Positions 1-8,039 of a stretch of 32,029 nucleotides of DNA are shown in pieces. The number at the start of each line of letters is the position of its first letter. Position 1 is the first letter of the stretch. The notes below the pieces were generated by a model that did no database searches, was not told the DNA's origin, and saw nothing but the letters and a program-made list of their open reading frames with translations. Both the position numbers and the translations under genes were made by a program. The stretch lies in NCBI GenBank assembly GCA_046262015.1, contig JBHENN010000029.1, forward strand, positions 1-32,029, read 5' to 3'. This DNA comes from JBHENN01 sp046262015 (GTDB lineage Bacteria; Actinomycetota; CADDZG01; WHSQ01).

Positions 1-1
1 G

Positions 2-583
2 CGCGGGATCTCGTTCGTCGACGCGGGGACGTCGGGCGGCATCTGGGGGCTCGAAGAGGGTTACTGCCTGATGGTGGGGGCGGACGAGGACGCCTTCGAG
101 CGCCTCGAGCCCATCTTCCAAACCCTCGCTCCCGAAAGCGGATACGCGCGCGTCGGGCCGCCGGGCGCCGGCCACTTCACGAAGATGGTCCACAACGGGA
201 TCGAGTACGCGCTGATGGAAGCGTACGGGGAAGGCTTCGAGCTTCTGGAGAAGGGACCGCTCGAGCTCGACGCGGCGCAGATCGCCGAGCTGTGGCGGCA
301 CGGGAGCGTGGTCCGGTCATGGCTGCTGGATCTCGCGGCCCGGGCGCTGGCGGCCGATCCCCATCTCCAAACGCTCTCCGATCGGGTCGAAGACTCAGGG
401 GAAGGCCGCTGGGCCGTCGAAACCGCGATCGGTGCCGGCGTGCCGGTGCCGGCGATCGCGCACGCATTGTTCAACCGGTTCGCGTCGCAGGCGGACGAGT
501 CGTACGCGCGCAAGCTGATCGCCGCGCTGCGTCGCGAGTTCGGCGGGCACGCGGTGCACCCTCCCCAACAGCAACCTCCGTAG
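2..583 (+). CDS. gnd: 6-phosphogluconate dehydrogenase (decarboxylating), C-terminal part, 5' truncated
   Basis: The gene runs in from beyond the left edge; the frame is open from base 2 to the TAG at 581-583, giving about 193 residues. The segment begins within the NADP-binding domain (VDAGTSGGIWGLEEGYCLMVGG-like region) and continues into the all-helical domain with the catalytic stretch GAGHFTKMVHNGIEYALMEA, which holds the Lys and Asn-Gly-Ile-Glu residues typical of the family. The enzyme oxidatively decarboxylates 6-phosphogluconate to ribulose 5-phosphate in the cytosol. The spacing suggests the shorter GndA/YqeC-like bacterial class of about 300 residues rather than the 470-residue class. 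It converges with the next gene. Genes for the two preceding steps, zwf and pgl, lie at the other end of the window. The cofactor (NAD or NADP) cannot be judged because the Rossmann N-terminus is missing. Confidence 0.92.
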   Translation, partial: RGISFVDAGTSGGIWGLEEGYCLMVGADEDAFERLEPIFQTLAPESGYARVGPPGAGHFTKMVHNGIEYALMEAYGEGFELLEKGPLELDAAQIAELWRHGSVVRSWLLDLAARALAADPHLQTLSDRVEDSGEGRWAVETAIGAGVPVPAIAHALFNRFASQADESYARKLIAALRREFGGHAVHPPQQQPP

Positions 584-643
584 CGGAAGGCGCGCCGCCA
601 CGGGTGCCTTACAGGTTCCCTCGGATAGGCGACGGCGCGGACG

Positions 644-2077
644 TCACGGTCGCGCGATCCGGGCGAAGAAGATGTCCTGCCGCCCGGTGGTGCGATCGCC
701 ATTGCGGCTGTCGGTCCACGCGACGAACGCCGCTGTGGACGAGGACGCGACGCCGAGGAAGTCGCCCCAGCTCGTGTAGTTCGGAGGCACCCTTCCGGTA
801 GGACCGACCCGCGATCTGGACGCGACGTCCGTCACCTTCACGGGCACCGAGAACGTCGTTCCGCCCTCGGAAGACGTCACGTACACGTTCTGAACCCCGC
901 CCTGGTTGGGACCCTCCCGATCGTAGTAGCCCACGTCGATGCGGCCCGCGGGAGAGACCGACAGCCACGGACGGTGCTGATGATGCGCCTTGCCGCCCAT
1001 GGGGATCCCGATCACGCGCGGACCGGTCCACGACTCGCCCCCATCGACTGAAGATGCGAGACGAACGCGCGCCCGCTCGTCGCCATCCAACAGGGCGTCT
1101 TCGAACCATGCCACGTACACCTCGCCGGGAGAGCTGCCTGTCTGCACGCTGTTTATGCGGAAGAAGCCGTCGGAGTGGAGACGGTCGCAATAGCCGATCC
1201 GACAGCCCAGGGCCACCTTCGCGATGGTGTTGATCGCGAAGGTCCGGCCGTTGTCGTTCGAGGTCGCGACCCGCATGTCACCCGTCGCAAGCTCGTGGGA
1301 GGGAACGAACAACGTCCCGTCGTTCTCGAGATAGCTAACGTAGAGGCGGCCGTCGCTACCCACCGCGATGGCAGGGCCCTCCGCCACCAGCTGCAGGCCG
1401 CTCACTCGTGCGGACGGTCCGAACGAGCGGGCGCCGTCGCTGGACGAGGCGATCTCGATCGCACCCCATGCCAGGACCCCGTCCTTCTCCAACCGCGTCC
1501 AGGCGACGTAGATGCGTCCGGTCTTCTGGTCCACCGCGACGGCCGGCCAGAACTGGTTGTCGTTCGCCGCCGGAGGACTCACGGCTACGGGCGCATCGAA
1601 CGTCTTGCCGCCGTCGCGGGACGCCGCGATCAGGACCCTCCGGCCACCGTCGCCAAAATAGAACCCGTCATGGAAGACGTAGTAGAGGGTCCCCCCGGGT
1701 CCAAAGGCGACCTTGGGGTTCCAGCAGTAGGCGCCCCTGGCCAACGGGAATCGACCTCGCCGTCCGACGAGGGGGAGGTTCCTCCACGTGCGGCCGCCGT
1801 CCGTCGACCGCGCGAGGAAGCAGGTCTGAAGCTGGTGGGCGTCATGGAAAGCGACGGCTACGTGGCCGCGCCGAGACGGATCGACCGCCACGGACGGTTG
1901 CTGGAAGCCGCCCGGTGCCCCCATGGACGTCACGAGCACATTCCTAGGAGACCGCTCGGCAGATCCTGGAAGCGCCGTACCCAGCGCCAGGCTGAAGGCA
2001 GCCGCGACCGCTAGAGCCATGCGACGACGCGACGCTCTCCCGCGGTGTCTCGTACATCTCCTCACCGGCATCCTCAC
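644..2077 (-). CDS. Secreted Asp-box (BNR) beta-propeller protein, sialidase-like fold
   Basis: The protein has 477 residues, a basic N-terminus and a hydrophobic core at about 20-40 ending in an Ala-rich cleavage region (ALPGSA), so export by Sec is likely. Six Asp-box motifs (S-x-D-x-G-x-T-W/F) lie at residues 91-98, 153-160, 212-219, 273-280, 343-350 and 402-409, evenly spaced as in a six-bladed propeller. It ends with an AWTDSR...DIFFAR blade. I do not see the FRIP motif or the arginine triad of true sialidases, so a carbohydrate-binding or other glycosidase-like role is as likely as exo-alpha-sialidase. The GTG start at 2077 overlaps the upstream methyltransferase stop by four bases (GTGA); an ATG at 2071 would be the alternative. 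The two genes form an operon. Confidence 0.82.
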   Translation of the reverse strand: MRMPVRRCTRHRGRASRRRMALAVAAAFSLALGTALPGSAERSPRNVLVTSMGAPGGFQQPSVAVDPSRRGHVAVAFHDAHQLQTCFLARSTDGGRTWRNLPLVGRRGRFPLARGAYCWNPKVAFGPGGTLYYVFHDGFYFGDGGRRVLIAASRDGGKTFDAPVAVSPPAANDNQFWPAVAVDQKTGRIYVAWTRLEKDGVLAWGAIEIASSSDGARSFGPSARVSGLQLVAEGPAIAVGSDGRLYVSYLENDGTLFVPSHELATGDMRVATSNDNGRTFAINTIAKVALGCRIGYCDRLHSDGFFRINSVQTGSSPGEVYVAWFEDALLDGDERARVRLASSVDGGESWTGPRVIGIPMGGKAHHQHRPWLSVSPAGRIDVGYYDREGPNQGGVQNVYVTSSEGGTTFSVPVKVTDVASRSRVGPTGRVPPNYTSWGDFLGVASSSTAAFVAWTDSRNGDRTTGRQDIFFARIARP

Positions 2078-2976
2078 CCCGCGCGCACCGCCGTCAGCAG
2101 GCGGAAGGTGTTGTCGAGGCGGTAACCCGTCCGGCCGCGGAAGCGACCGAGCGCGTCGAGGATCGCCTTGCGCACCCTCTCCTCACCCACCGCGTCGGCG
2201 GCAGCCACGAAGGGCCCGGCGGACAGCACTCCTCGTAGTGCGGTCCCATCATCGGGATAGGTCCAGGGGCAAGGCACGCTACTAGCGCTTCGAACCGTGA
2301 ACCCGGCGCGACCGACCGCCTCTTCGAGCGCCACGTCGGCGGGTCGGTCGGAGCCACGGCGGATACGCCCTGTGACGCGCCCAAGGGCGTCGAAGAGATG
2401 GGTCGCGTCGCACTCCTCCGGTGCGCCCCAGGTGACGATGGCGAGAACCGCGCCTGCAATCGCCACCCGCCGTGCTTCTCCGAGGACGCCCATCTGATCG
2501 GCCGCGTGGCCGAACGAGTTGATGCCGACGACGGAGTCGAACGATCCGTCGGGATACGGGGTGAACCGCATGTCGCCCACGCAGAACGTTCCCGTAGACG
2601 TTCTCTCTCGGGCTATGGCGACCAGACCCTCAGCGGCATCGACCCCGTGCACCTTCATCCCTGCCGCGGACGCGATGTGGCAGAACGCCCCCGCTCCGCA
2701 TCCCATGTCCAGGACCGAACCGCCCTTCGGGAGCTCTGCGAGCACGGCCTCGTGCACCGGGACGAAGAGAGGTTCCTGCACCGCCGCCCAGTCGGCCGCG
2801 CGTCGCCCCCAGAGGGCTCCCTGAGCCGCCGCGGCGTCGCGACTCTCGGGGGCGTCGTGGGTTCGTTCCCCGACCTCGACCTCGTGCTCGTCGACGCCTG
2901 GGCGTAGCGGGGGGCCGGGCGCGTCGACGCGCCCGGCGGTGGTACAGGGACAGGTGCTTGCTGTCGTTGGAGCCAT
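2074..2976 (-). CDS. Class I SAM-dependent methyltransferase (Methyltransf_11 type)
   Basis: The protein has 300 residues. Motif I, VLDMGCGAGAF, is at about 88-98 and binds S-adenosylmethionine. An acidic GVDAAEGL strand end follows at about 110, then a GDMRFTPYPDGSFDSVV region like the post-II motif of UbiE-like enzymes. The substrate is unknown. The first 45 residues are Pro/Arg-rich and low in similarity to the family, but no other ATG, GTG or TTG occurs before the conserved region, so the ATG at 2976 is kept with reservation. The gene is divergent from a GntR regulator and leads into the secreted propeller gene, so it is probably under that regulator's control. The intergenic DNA holds a palindrome. 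Confidence 0.8.
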   Translation of the reverse strand: MAPTTASTCPCTTAGRVDAPGPPLRPGVDEHEVEVGERTHDAPESRDAAAAQGALWGRRAADWAAVQEPLFVPVHEAVLAELPKGGSVLDMGCGAGAFCHIASAAGMKVHGVDAAEGLVAIARERTSTGTFCVGDMRFTPYPDGSFDSVVGINSFGHAADQMGVLGEARRVAIAGAVLAIVTWGAPEECDATHLFDALGRVTGRIRRGSDRPADVALEEAVGRAGFTVRSASSVPCPWTYPDDGTALRGVLSAGPFVAAADAVGEERVRKAILDALGRFRGRTGYRLDNTFRLLTAVRAG

Positions 2977-2977
2977 T

Positions 2978-3000
2978 GTTATACAGTTTTACAGTATGAC
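2978..3000. promoter_or_regulatory. Palindromic operator candidate for the GntR regulator, with overlapping divergent promoters
   Basis: The 23-bp element GTTATAC-N9-GTATGAC is centred at 2989 and 8 of 11 base pairs match. Its core GTTTTAC fits the GTnnnAC core described for FadR-subfamily GntR operators. It lies between the divergent methyltransferase and GntR genes and covers the GntR start codon. A -10-like TACAGT (2982-2987) with TTGCTG (2958-2963) 18 bases upstream would start transcription at or near the GntR ATG. Autoregulation and control of the divergent operon are inferred. Confidence 0.5.
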
Positions 3001-3652
3001 GCTTGGCGGCGCAAGCTCTCACGGGTTTCGGCCCGTCTCGGCCACGCAGGCCCTGGTGACGGCGCTGCGGGAACGGATCCTTACGGGAGACATCGAGCCC
3101 GGGCCGGCGTTACCCGAGGAATCGATCGCCTCTTCCTATGGCGTCGCCCGACCCACCGTCAGGGCCGCGCTCCAGGAGCTGGTGTTCGAAGGGCTGCTGC
3201 GTCGGGAGCGCAACCGCAGCGCCTACGTCCCCCGAATGACCCGCGACGACATCCGAGACCTGTTCTTCGTGCGAGCCCCGCTCGAGCTCCACGCGGTCGC
3301 CACGCTGGCGGAGCGGGGGGTCGTCCCCGCCGCGGCCGAGGAGGCGCTGCATCGGATGGAACGCCTCCCACCAGACGCTCCCTGGGCCGATGTGGTCGAT
3401 GCCGCGCTCGCGTTCCACCGTGGGCTGGTCCAAGCCGTGGGAAGCCCACGCCTCTCCCGTCTCCACCGCTCGCTCGAAGCCGAGGTGCGACTGTGCTTCG
3501 CTCAGGTCAGACGGATGCATGGAGGTCTGCCGTCCCACCGGCCGCGGGAGCATGCACAGATCCTCGCTGCGATCCTGCAGCGGGACCCTCTACGCGCCAC
3601 GGACCTGCTACGTGCACATCTCGAAGGCGCCGTGCATCTCCTGATCCCATGA
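2996..3652 (+). CDS. GntR family transcriptional regulator, FadR/FCD subfamily
   Basis: The protein has 218 residues from the ATG at 2996; a GTG at 2939 in the same frame would add a hydrophobic, non-family N-terminus and was rejected. The winged helix-turn-helix spans about 15-80 (LRERILTGDIEPG, then SYGVARPTVRAALQELVFEG). The FCD ligand-binding domain spans about 85-215, with the usual Asp/His metal-site pattern (AFH at 139-141, H186, H208). FCD regulators bind organic acids, sugar acids or similar metabolites; the ligand here is unknown. The gene is divergent from the methyltransferase-propeller operon with a palindrome between them. It converges on acpS. Confidence 0.88.
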   Translation: MTLGGASSHGFRPVSATQALVTALRERILTGDIEPGPALPEESIASSYGVARPTVRAALQELVFEGLLRRERNRSAYVPRMTRDDIRDLFFVRAPLELHAVATLAERGVVPAAAEEALHRMERLPPDAPWADVVDAALAFHRGLVQAVGSPRLSRLHRSLEAEVRLCFAQVRRMHGGLPSHRPREHAQILAAILQRDPLRATDLLRAHLEGAVHLLIP

Positions 3653-3703
3653 TGCGCCCGCGGCGCAGGAGGACCGCACACAGGTGAAGCCGCGCGAAGC
3701 GCG

Positions 3704-4054
3704 CTAGCTCCCTGCGCCGTCCCAGGCGACGGCGACCGCGGAGCCGCCGTCGTGCGAGATCGAGACCCCCAGAGCGCGCGTCCCGTCGGGTGAGTCGACC
3801 CGGCAGGTGGGAGCGCCGTCGGGATCGTTCTCGACCGAGATCCGGCGCGCCCATACGGGGAGCTTCCCGACGCGCAGAACCTTAATCACGGCCTCCTTGG
3901 CCGCGAGCCGACCAGCGAGGTGAACGACCGGATCCCGGCGCGCACGGCAGTAGGAGATCTCCGAAGGGGCGAACAGCCGCGGCTCGATCGCCGGCTGACG
4001 CTCGAGGGCGGCGCGCAAGCGTTCGATGTCGACGATATCGATCCCGAACCTCAT
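3704..4054 (-). CDS. acpS: Holo-[acyl-carrier-protein] synthase
   Basis: The protein has 116 residues, normal for AcpS. It transfers 4'-phosphopantetheine from CoA to the serine of acyl carrier protein. The N-terminal GIDIVDIERL (Asp6 for magnesium), the AGRLAAKEAVIKVL helix (Glu54 and Lys) and the C-terminal SISHDGGSAVAVA strand are all present. It is the last gene of the fatty-acid operon, and its ATG overlaps the fabL stop by four bases (ATGA), so it is translationally coupled. Its substrate, AcpP, is encoded three genes upstream. Confidence 0.95.
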   Translation of the reverse strand: MRFGIDIVDIERLRAALERQPAIEPRLFAPSEISYCRARRDPVVHLAGRLAAKEAVIKVLRVGKLPVWARRISVENDPDGAPTCRVDSPDGTRALGVSISHDGGSAVAVAWDGAGS

Positions 4055-4827
4055 GCCAGCAGACTCGCGCCGCCGTCGACCACGATTACCTGACCGGTGA
4101 TCGGGCTCGATGCATCCGATGTCAAGAAGTCGACCGTCCGCGCGACATCTTCCGGTGTGGCCAGGCGTCCGGTAGGCGTCTTCTCCTTCGCTGCGGCCAG
4201 CATCTCGTCGCGCATCGGGAAGTGCCGTAGGGCCTCGGTATCAACGACCCCGGGTGACACCGCGTTCACCCGGATGCCCTGCCCGGCCAGCTCTACGGCC
4301 AGGTAACGCACGAGTGCCTCGATCGCGGCCTTGGATACGCCCACGACGGAGTAACCCGGCAAGACCCGCGTCGCTCCTCCACTCGACAGGGCGATCATGG
4401 TGCCGCCCTCGTCCATCAGCGGTGCGGCGCGGAGCGCCCCGAGGAACAGGGCCCGGGCATTGGCGTCGATGGTCCAGCGCCAGGCGCGCTCGTCAAGGTC
4501 CGGGAACGGGCGGATCACGCCGGTGGCTGCATTGGAGACGAACACATCGAGGCGCCCGAACGTCTCGGTCACCGACTCGAATACGCCATCCAGTTGCTTC
4601 GCGTCGCCGACGTTCGCCCGCAGTGGGACCGCCTTCACACCTTCCGCCTCGATCGCGGCGCAGGTCTCGACGGCGGCGTCCTGGTTGCGGAAATACACGA
4701 CCGCGAGGTTCGCTCCGCGGTGCGCCAGCGAGAGCGAGATCGACCTGCCGATGCCCCGCGTGCCGCCGGTTACCAGCGCCACCTTCCCGTCGAGATCGCG
4801 GTGATCGCCAACCGAGGGGGCGCTCAT
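4051..4827 (-). CDS. fabL: Enoyl-[acyl-carrier-protein] reductase, FabL type (SDR)
   Basis: The protein has 258 residues from the ATG at 4827, which overlaps the fabF stop (ATGA); longer in-frame starts lie inside fabF and were rejected. The nucleotide-binding motif VTGGTRGIG is at 19-27. The active site has the Tyr-x6-Lys spacing (Y159, K166) of enoyl reductases rather than the Tyr-x3-Lys of ketoacyl reductases. Stretches such as FGRLDVFVSNAATGVIRPF, VGVSKAAIEALVRYLAVEL and DTEALRHFP closely resemble my recollection of Bacillus FabL. It should reduce trans-2-enoyl-ACP with NADPH, the last step of each elongation cycle. No FabI, FabK or InhA gene is present in this window. Confidence 0.88.
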   Translation of the reverse strand: MSAPSVGDHRDLDGKVALVTGGTRGIGRSISLSLAHRGANLAVVYFRNQDAAVETCAAIEAEGVKAVPLRANVGDAKQLDGVFESVTETFGRLDVFVSNAATGVIRPFPDLDERAWRWTIDANARALFLGALRAAPLMDEGGTMIALSSGGATRVLPGYSVVGVSKAAIEALVRYLAVELAGQGIRVNAVSPGVVDTEALRHFPMRDEMLAAAKEKTPTGRLATPEDVARTVDFLTSDASSPITGQVIVVDGGASLLA

Positions 4828-6053
4828 CGGGCGAACGCCAGACATGCGTTCTGGCCGCCGAAGCCGAACGAGTTCGACAGGGCCACGCCGATCTCCTGAT
4901 CCCGCGCCCCCTCCGGGACGTAGTCGAGATCGCATTCTTCGTCGGGGTTATCGAGGTTGATCGTCGGTGGCACCACCGACCGGGCGATGGCCAGGACCGT
5001 CGCAGCAGCCTCTACCGCCCCGGCTGCTCCCAGCAGGTGCCCGGTCTGCGACTTGATCGACGACACCGGTACCCGCTTGGCCTCGTTGCCGAGAGCCGCC
5101 TTGATCGCCACGGTCTCGACCCGGTCGTTGAACGGTGTGCTCGTGCCGTGCGCATTGACATAGTCCACGTCGGCCGGCTCCATGCCCGCGTCCACCATCG
5201 CGCGGCGCATCGCGAGGGACGCGCCGGCACCCTCGGGGTCCGGTTGGGTGACGTGGTGAGCGTCGGCGGATGCACCGTAGCCCACGATGCGCCCCAAGAT
5301 GGTCGCCCCGCGCGCCTCGGCGTGGGCGCGGCTCTCGAGGACGAGGACACCTGCCCCTTCCCCGAACACGAAGCCATCGCGCTCGGCGTCGAACGGCCGG
5401 CTGGCGGCGGCGGGATCATCGTTGCGGGTGGACAGCGCCCCCATACGGGCGAAGGCCGCCACGGCCAGAGGAGTGATGGCTGCTTCGGTGCCACCGGCCA
5501 GCATGACGTCGGCTCGCCCCTCCCGCACGTAGCGGAACCCTTCGCCGATCGCGTGGGCACCGGTCGCGCACGCAGACGACGGCGCGAAGTTGGGACCCTT
5601 CAAGCTGTACCTCATCGCGATCGCGCCTGCGGCCGCGTTGGGCATCAACAGCGGGATCGTGAAGGGGCTCACCCGGCGCGCCCCGCCCTTCAGGAATCCC
5701 GAATGCTCGCGTTCGATCGTCGGCAGACCGCCGATCCCCGAGCCGACGATGACGCCCGCCATCTCGTGATCCAGCTCGGCAGATCCAAGCCCCGACTCAT
5801 CCCACGCAAGAGTCGCCGCCGCCATCCCCATCTGGGTGAACCGGTCGTTGCGGGCCGCCTGGCGCCGATCCATGTAGGCCACCGGATCGAAGTCGGCCAC
5901 CTCCGCGGCGATCTGCACCGGAAGGTCGGACGCGTCGAACGACGTGATGGGACCGGTTCCCGAGATGCCCGAGGTCAGCCCCTGCCAGAAGCTCTCGGTC
6001 CCGGTCCCGATCGGCGTCACAATGCCGATCCCGGTGACCACGACCTCGTTCAT
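4824..6053 (-). CDS. fabF: Beta-ketoacyl-[acyl-carrier-protein] synthase II
   Basis: The protein has 409 residues, normal for KAS II. The Cys-His-His triad is visible: C162 in SSACATGAH, H302 in NAHGTSTPFND and H339 in SQTGHLLGAAGA, with the conserved K334. It condenses malonyl-ACP with acyl-ACP during elongation in the cytosol. Its start overlaps the acpP stop (ATGA) and its stop overlaps the fabL start, so it is embedded in a tightly coupled type II fatty-acid operon. Nothing is missing. Confidence 0.96.
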   Translation of the reverse strand: MNEVVVTGIGIVTPIGTGTESFWQGLTSGISGTGPITSFDASDLPVQIAAEVADFDPVAYMDRRQAARNDRFTQMGMAAATLAWDESGLGSAELDHEMAGVIVGSGIGGLPTIEREHSGFLKGGARRVSPFTIPLLMPNAAAGAIAMRYSLKGPNFAPSSACATGAHAIGEGFRYVREGRADVMLAGGTEAAITPLAVAAFARMGALSTRNDDPAAASRPFDAERDGFVFGEGAGVLVLESRAHAEARGATILGRIVGYGASADAHHVTQPDPEGAGASLAMRRAMVDAGMEPADVDYVNAHGTSTPFNDRVETVAIKAALGNEAKRVPVSSIKSQTGHLLGAAGAVEAAATVLAIARSVVPPTINLDNPDEECDLDYVPEGARDQEIGVALSNSFGFGGQNACLAFAR

Positions 6054-6304
6054 GCGCTGACGGATCGCTTCTTCTCGATCAGCTCGATCGCGTCCGCGAC
6101 CGTGGTCACGTCTTCGAGATCCGAGTCGGCGATCTGTATGGAGTAGCGCTCCTCGAGGGCCAGGGTCAGCTCCACAGTGTCGAGGGAATCCATCCCCAGG
6201 TCGGAGAAGAGGCCCGCTCCCGGCTCGACCTTGTCACCCTCGATGCCGCGACTCTCGAGGTGCTCGCGGATCGCCGACAGGACATCCTGTTCAACCGTTG
6301 CCAT
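6050..6304 (-). CDS. acpP: Acyl carrier protein
   Basis: The protein has 84 acidic residues. The phosphopantetheine attachment motif is DLGMDSLDTVE, with Ser40 as the modified residue. An in-frame ATG at 6319 exists, but a strong ribosome-binding site AGGAGG lies five bases before the ATG at 6304 and overlaps the earlier start, so the shorter form is chosen. This is one of the few clear Shine-Dalgarno sites in the operon, as expected for a protein needed in excess over the enzymes. It lies between fabG and fabF and is the substrate of AcpS encoded at the operon end. Confidence 0.95.
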   Translation of the reverse strand: MATVEQDVLSAIREHLESRGIEGDKVEPGAGLFSDLGMDSLDTVELTLALEERYSIQIADSDLEDVTTVADAIELIEKKRSVSA

Positions 6305-6305
6305 G

Positions 6306-6314
6306 TTTTCCTCC
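6306..6314 (-). promoter_or_regulatory. Strong ribosome-binding site of acpP
   Basis: The minus-strand sequence AAGGAGGAA lies a few bases before the ATG at 6304. It decides the acpP start in favour of 6304 over 6319. Most other internal genes of the operon lack such a site and rely on stop/start overlap. Confidence 0.75.
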
Positions 6315-6319
6315 TTCAT

Positions 6320-7057
6320 CTAGGCGGTCATGCCGCCGTCTGCAACGAATACGCCACCGTTCAAGAAACCTGCTTCCTCCGAGCACACGAACGCGATGAG
6401 CTCGCCGATCTCCGCCGGGGTTCCCGCGCGTCCCACCGGTACCTCCGCCAGCAACCGGTCCCATTGCTCCGTCGACAGCCCGGAGGTGAGCTCGGTCTCT
6501 ACGGGCCCCGGCGCGACCGCGTTCACGGTGATGCCCTTGCCGCCCACCTCGCGCGCCAGGGTCCGGGTAAGGCCCACGAGACCGGCCTTGGCCGCCGCGT
6601 AGTTGGCCTGCCCCGGACTGCCTCTGAGGGCGGCAACCGAGGCGACGTTCACTATCCGGCCCCAACGCTGCTTGAGCATCGAGCGCAGGGCGCGCCGGGT
6701 GCAGGCGAACGGCCCGAAGAGGTTCGTCTCGATCACCTCGCGCCACGCGTCGTCGCTCATCGCTAGAGCGAGGCCATCGCGCCGAACCCCTGCATTGTTC
6801 ACGAGGATCGAGAGGTCTCCCAGCTCCGCGGCGACGACGCCGAACAGCGCGTCGAGCGACTCCGATGACGAGACGTCGCCCTGCACGCAGATCCCCTCTC
6901 CGCCGACGTCCTCGACCAGGCGCAGCGTCTCCTTGGCCTCGTCGGCCCCGGCGTGATAGTTCACGGCGACGCGCGCCCCGCGGCGCGCCAGGGCCACTGC
7001 GGCAGCGCGCCCGATGCCGCGCGATCCCCCGGTGACAAGAGCGATGCGCTCAGGCAT
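6320..7057 (-). CDS. fabG: 3-oxoacyl-[acyl-carrier-protein] reductase
   Basis: The protein has 245 residues from the ATG at 7057, eight bases inside the end of fabH; upstream in-frame starts would extend deep into fabH and break the family N-terminus (IALVTGGSRGIGR). It is a classical short-chain dehydrogenase: TGGSRGIG at 9-16, NNAG at 87-90, Ser140, Tyr153 and Lys157 (YAAAK), and a C-terminal VADGG. It reduces 3-oxoacyl-ACP with NADPH. The position between fabH and acpP supports FabG over the many generic SDRs. Confidence 0.94.
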   Translation of the reverse strand: MPERIALVTGGSRGIGRAAAVALARRGARVAVNYHAGADEAKETLRLVEDVGGEGICVQGDVSSSESLDALFGVVAAELGDLSILVNNAGVRRDGLALAMSDDAWREVIETNLFGPFACTRRALRSMLKQRWGRIVNVASVAALRGSPGQANYAAAKAGLVGLTRTLAREVGGKGITVNAVAPGPVETELTSGLSTEQWDRLLAEVPVGRAGTPAEIGELIAFVCSEEAGFLNGGVFVADGGMTA

Positions 7058-8039
7058 GGATCGCCACCACCTCTCGAGCATCGAAAGTGGTGACTGTCGG
7101 GTCCCGCCAGCGCATCGTTCCGGCGCCCCACACGAAACCGCCGCCGAAGGCAGCGAGGGCGACCAGATCCCCCTCGTGCAGGCGTCCGGTGACGTGGGCA
7201 TCCACAAGCGCGAGGGGTATCGACGCGGCCGACGTGTTCCCTACGCGGGAGATGTCCACGACCATGCGCGCCGGGTCCAGCCCCAGACGAGCCGCCACGG
7301 CTTCGAGGATGCGCCCGTTCGCCTGGTGGGCCACGACCAGCGCGATGTCGTCGAGCGTCGCCCCGCTCGCGACGAGGATCTCTCGCAAGACCGAGGTCAT
7401 CGCCTCCACCGCACGGCGGTATACCTCTCGTCCTTCCATGCGGATGACCCCGTCCTCGCGAGGGATGCGCAGGAGGTGGGCGCCTGAGCCGTCCGAGCGC
7501 AGCACGAACGGACCGAGGCCGCCGGGCCGATCGGTCTTCTCGACCAGCGCCGCGCCCGCACCGTCGCCGAACAGGATCGCGGTGCGCGCATCGGAGTGGT
7601 CGGTGACCCGGGACAACACGTCGGTCCCGCATACGAGGACCCGCTGTGCCATGCCCGCCTCGATCAACGCGGTCGCCTGCGCCAGGCCGTAGAGGAACCC
7701 CGAGCACGCCGCTCCGATGTCGAATGCGGCCGCGTTCCCGGCACCCACCTCGTGTTGGATCAACGGTGCGGTCGCCGGAAGCTGGTAGTCCGGTGTAGAG
7801 GTCGCGGCGATCACGAAATCAACGTCGGACGCAGAGACGTCCGCAGCCGCCAAGGCGTCGAGGCATGCCCGGCTCCCGAGCGACGCCGAGGTGTCGTCCG
7901 GAGCCGCTAGGTGACGCGTGCGGATGCCGGTCCGCTCCAGGATCCACGTCTCGTCGACGCCGAGGCGCTGCGCGAGATCTGCGTTAGTGACCCGGCGCGC
8001 CGGGAGTGCCGCGCCCCAGCCGGCGATCGAAGCACCCAT
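7050..8039 (-). CDS. fabH: Beta-ketoacyl-[acyl-carrier-protein] synthase III
   Basis: The protein has 329 residues. The catalytic triad is C112 (GAACSGFLYGL), H238 (AHQANGRIL) and N268 (VGNTSAASIP). It condenses an acyl-CoA primer with malonyl-ACP and so starts each chain. Primer preference (acetyl or branched) cannot be read reliably from sequence. The start is the ATG at 8039, which shares one base with the preceding stop (TGATG). A longer in-frame start at 8117 lies inside the upstream gene and was rejected. Confidence 0.95.
   Translation of the reverse strand: MGASIAGWGAALPARRVTNADLAQRLGVDETWILERTGIRTRHLAAPDDTSASLGSRACLDALAAADVSASDVDFVIAATSTPDYQLPATAPLIQHEVGAGNAAAFDIGAACSGFLYGLAQATALIEAGMAQRVLVCGTDVLSRVTDHSDARTAILFGDGAGAALVEKTDRPGGLGPFVLRSDGSGAHLLRIPREDGVIRMEGREVYRRAVEAMTSVLREILVASGATLDDIALVVAHQANGRILEAVAARLGLDPARMVVDISRVGNTSAASIPLALVDAHVTGRLHEGDLVALAAFGGGFVWGAGTMRWRDPTVTTFDAREVVAIHA

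Noticed and set aside
3690..3705. GCGC-GAA-GCGC hairpin near the end of acpS as a terminator
   Set aside because: Only four base pairs, partly inside the acpS end, no U-run; too common in this composition.
4254..6146. Long plus-strand open frame (630 codons) opposite fabL, fabF and acpP
   Set aside because: Arg/Pro/His-rich shadow sequence without domains; the opposite strand encodes complete, motif-bearing enzymes. High GC content makes such antisense frames common.
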